Assembly: GCF_900215245.1 (NCBI RefSeq)
Contig: NZ_LT907842.1
Coordinates: 4,154,001-4,218,000 of the forward strand
Source of the DNA: Pseudomonas fluorescens
GTDB taxonomy: Bacteria > Pseudomonadota > Gammaproteobacteria > Pseudomonadales > Pseudomonadaceae
Length of the DNA stretch: 64,000 nucleotides
Direction of reading: 5' to 3'
The notes under the pieces are model-generated. The model made no database searches, was not told the origin of the DNA, and saw only the letters and a program-made list of their open reading frames with translations. Numbering within the stretch: the first letter of the stretch is position 1; every line of letters begins with the position of its first letter. Positions 62,066 through 64,000 of this stretch are shown here, in pieces. Both the position numbers and the translations under genes were made by a program.

Positions 62066-62945
62066 AGCCTTCAAGGATGTACTCGGCCAGGCATTCGGTT
62101 ATCGGCGAGGTCATGGCCGGGTTGCGCAGCAGGCGCAAATTAACCGACGGCAGCGGTGGAAATCCCTCGTCACTGCCCAGTACCCGCAGGTCGTCTGTCA
62201 CCAGGCTTTCCATGCTGACGGTGACTGCCAGGCCTGCGCTGACCACCGCCTGGATCGCCGCCCCGTTGGAGCTGTGATAGGCCAGGCGATAGTCGCGCCC
62301 AATGGATTCGAGGGCAGAGCGAGTCCAGTGGGTGCAGAAGCTGTCCACCCCGGAAATAGCCAATGGCAGCGACTCATGCTCGTCCACACAGAAGCACGGC
62401 GCCGCCACCCAGACCATGCGCTCATTGCGCAACAGTTCGCCGATTTCACTCCCGGGCTCCCGGCTGATCACGGTGAGGGCCAGATCGCGGCGCTGCATCA
62501 ATACCAATGACGATTCGCAGTGCATTTCGATCTGGATCAACGGGTAGGCTTTGGAAAACCGTTTGAGGATGCCCGGCAGATAACGCATCACGTAGTCGTC
62601 TGGCGTACCGATACGTACCAACCCGACCATGTGCGGTTCGCGCAGCGTGTTGAACACCTCACTGTGCAGCTTCAGGATGCGCCGCGCATAACCGAGCAGC
62701 ACTTGGCCTTCGGGCGTCAGCCGCACCTGGCGGCCGTCGCGTTCGAACAGTTTGCGTTGCAGCACGTCTTCTTCCAGGCGCTTCATCTGCATGCTCACCG
62801 CTGATTGCGTGCGATTGACCAGCTCGCCGGCCCGGGTAAAACCGCCCTGGTCGGCGATGGCGACGAAGGTACGCAGCACGTCGGTGTCGATGCTCGGGTA
62901 GTCGGACAATTGATCAATCTCCGAGATGTATTGCATAAGAAACAT
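62055..62945 (-). CDS. LysR-family transcriptional regulator
   Basis: 296 residues (start 62945 or 62936, no clear ribosome binding site). The HTH reads LRTFVAIADQGGFTRAGELVNRTQSAVSMQMKRLEEDV in parts (residues 24-61) followed by LFERDGRQVRLTPEGQ. IGTPDDYVMRYLPGIL and NGAAIQAVVSAGLAVTVS lie in the effector domain. The FTRAAELVNRTQSAVSMQ type is common in pseudomonad regulators of unknown target. It faces the DUF1127 gene divergently. Confidence 0.9.
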   Translation of the reverse strand: MFLMQYISEIDQLSDYPSIDTDVLRTFVAIADQGGFTRAGELVNRTQSAVSMQMKRLEEDVLQRKLFERDGRQVRLTPEGQVLLGYARRILKLHSEVFNTLREPHMVGLVRIGTPDDYVMRYLPGILKRFSKAYPLIQIEMHCESSLVLMQRRDLALTVISREPGSEIGELLRNERMVWVAAPCFCVDEHESLPLAISGVDSFCTHWTRSALESIGRDYRLAYHSSNGAAIQAVVSAGLAVTVSMESLVTDDLRVLGSDEGFPPLPSVNLRLLRNPAMTSPITECLAEYILEGFKL

Positions 62946-63006
62946 TCGTTGGATTGATCATAAGGCCAGGCACACACTCTCGTCATCCCCACTGGAGGGC
63001 GAGAAG

Positions 63007-63213
63007 ATGAAAGGTCAGAAAGGTTTTGTGTTGATGACGAAACGTCCGTTTTTCGGGCTGTTTCAGGTGGTGGCCCGTTGGCAGGCACTGCACCACGAGC
63101 GTCAGGTGCTGGCGAGCTTGAGTGATGACGCACTCAAGGACATCGGGCTCAATCGTGGCGATGTGGAGCAGGATCGCCACCTGCCTTTCTGGCAAGACCC
63201 GCTGCGAAAATGA
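63007..63213 (+). CDS. DUF1127-domain small protein
   Basis: 68 residues from ATG 63007, GAGGGCGAGAAG upstream. The C-terminal VVARWQALHHERQVLASLSDDALKDIGLNRGDVEQ (in parts) is the DUF1127/YjiS motif, with the L-x-x-L-x-D-x-x-L-x-D-I-G-x pattern. These small basic proteins often respond to stress or phosphate, and some bind RNA. Divergent from the LysR regulator, which may control it. Confidence 0.88.
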   Translation: MKGQKGFVLMTKRPFFGLFQVVARWQALHHERQVLASLSDDALKDIGLNRGDVEQDRHLPFWQDPLRK

Positions 63214-63258
63214 CCCAGGATGCAGTAGTGTAGTCGGCGCGCCCATACGGAGAATCCC

Positions 63259-64000
63259 ATGCCCGTCGACCTGTGTTTTTCACTCAAGCAAGCTCGACGC
63301 ATGGCGCTGGTGGCCCAGGGTTTTTCCGGGCGCCAGGCGCCAGCGGTGATCAAGGCTGCGCACCTCAACCGGGTGATTGATCGCTTGGGCGTGTTACAGA
63401 TCGATTCGGTCAATGCGGTAGTGCGCTCGCATTATCTGCCGCTGTTTTCCCGCCTGGGTGATTACGCCCCTTTGCTTCTTGAAGACGCCGCCTGGAGCCA
63501 AGGGCGGCGGCGTTCGCTATTTGAATACTGGGGCCATGAGGCCTCTTTGCTGCCAATGGCGCTGTACCCGTTGATGCGCTGGCGCATGGAACGGGCAAAG
63601 CTGGGGCAGGGGATCTATGCGCAGATGGCGCGTTTTGGGCGTGAGCAGCAAGCCACTGTTCATCGCGTCCTACAGGCCGTCGAGGAGCGGGGCGCGTTGG
63701 GCGCGGGCAGCTTGTCCACCCGTGAAGAGCGTGCCGGCCCTTGGTGGGATTGGAGTGATGAAAAACACGCACTGGAATGGCTGTTCGCCGCCGGCCTGGT
63801 CACCGTCGCAGGGCGACGTGGTTTTGAGCGGCTCTACGATTTGCCCGAGCGGGTCATCCCCGTCGGCATCCTTCAACAATCCCCCTTGAGCGAAGCTGAG
63901 GCCCAGCGCGGCTTGCTGCTGCACAGTGCGAAGGCATTGGGGGTGGCCACTGAAAAGGACCTGCGTGATTATTTCCGCCTGGACCCCGCCGACAGCCGCA
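63259..64000 (+). CDS. YcaQ-type winged-helix DNA glycosylase (3'-truncated by the window edge)
   Basis: 247 residues visible, the rest lies beyond the window. FSLKQARRMALVAQGF at the start, HLNRVIDRLGVLQIDSVNAVVRSHYLPLFSRLG (in parts) and LFEYWGHEASLLPM are the HTH_42/YcaQ signature, including the QxQ/QID segment for the catalytic region known from E. coli YcaQ, which unhooks interstrand cross-links. HALEWLFAAGLVTVAGRRGFERLYDLPERVIP follows. GGAGAATCCC precedes the ATG. Confidence 0.88.
   Translation, partial: MPVDLCFSLKQARRMALVAQGFSGRQAPAVIKAAHLNRVIDRLGVLQIDSVNAVVRSHYLPLFSRLGDYAPLLLEDAAWSQGRRRSLFEYWGHEASLLPMALYPLMRWRMERAKLGQGIYAQMARFGREQQATVHRVLQAVEERGALGAGSLSTREERAGPWWDWSDEKHALEWLFAAGLVTVAGRRGFERLYDLPERVIPVGILQQSPLSEAEAQRGLLLHSAKALGVATEKDLRDYFRLDPADSR

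Overview
This 64 kb window is chromosomal DNA of a Pseudomonas of the fluorescens type. The evidence is an 83-residue OprI lipoprotein ending in a C-terminal Lys, EF-P with Arg32 next to its arginine rhamnosyltransferase EarP, KdpFABC-KdpDE, Ohr/OhrR, fluorescens-type GC-rich REP palindromes, and the order rpsA - ihfB - lapA - O-antigen genes - wbpM - comEA. There are no tRNA or rRNA genes, insertion sequences, phage genes or CRISPR arrays. Species-level assignment is inference.

Layout. (1) 1-2.5 kb: the 3' part of rpsA, a small lipoprotein, ihfB and a LapA-domain membrane protein. (2) 2.5-3.6 kb: a gene-free leader with two hairpins and an ops/JUMPstart-like element. (3) 3.6-17.2 kb: an O-antigen/surface polysaccharide cluster, all on the plus strand and tightly coupled. 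It encodes a sugar aminotransferase, a WzxE-like flippase, a Wzy-like polymerase, four glycosyltransferases, two acyltransferases of unrelated folds, a WbpV-like reductase, a small PglC-type phosphoglycosyltransferase and WbpM. Its middle is visibly more AT-rich than the flanks, as expected of a serotype-switching locus. No wzz is present. (4) 17.4-21.7 kb: comEA, a TetR regulator, a GntR regulator with a palindrome at its start, a DUF1989 protein, a 55-residue DUF2897 protein and an ethanolamine permease. (5) 22-30 kb: the complete potassium system kdpFABCDE. (6) 30-38.9 kb: housekeeping genes (patatin-like esterase, CHAD protein, thioesterase, chemoreceptor, TatD, MltF-like transglycosylase, DoxX). 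(7) 38.9-43.5 kb: a Gld-like ABC exporter set facing an unrecognised coiled-coil protein. (8) 43.6-50 kb: greB, a YbbAP-type ABC transporter divergent from tesA, and an L,D-transpeptidase convergent with oprI. (9) 50-64 kb: acetyltransferase, DAHP synthase, PilZ protein, thioredoxin-like protein, panE, 5'-nucleotidase, a universal stress protein, cysB, a GreA-type factor, earP-efp, ohr/ohrR with operators, two LysR regulators around a TauE/SafE permease, a DUF1127 protein and the start of a YcaQ-type protein.

How the genes work together. WbpM and the WbpV-like reductase probably make UDP-N-acetylquinovosamine or -fucosamine. The small phosphoglycosyltransferase loads this sugar on undecaprenyl phosphate, the glycosyltransferases extend it, Wzx flips it and Wzy polymerises it, while acyltransferases decorate it. 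The L,D-transpeptidase may attach OprI to peptidoglycan. EarP modifies EF-P with dTDP-rhamnose. KdpDE controls kdpFABC through a promoter with 11-bp-phased TTTAC repeats. The least understood parts are the 484-residue-class glycosyltransferase-like protein at 6.0 kb, the Gld-like ABC set with its divergent coiled-coil partner at 38.9-43.5 kb, and the ops-bearing leader.
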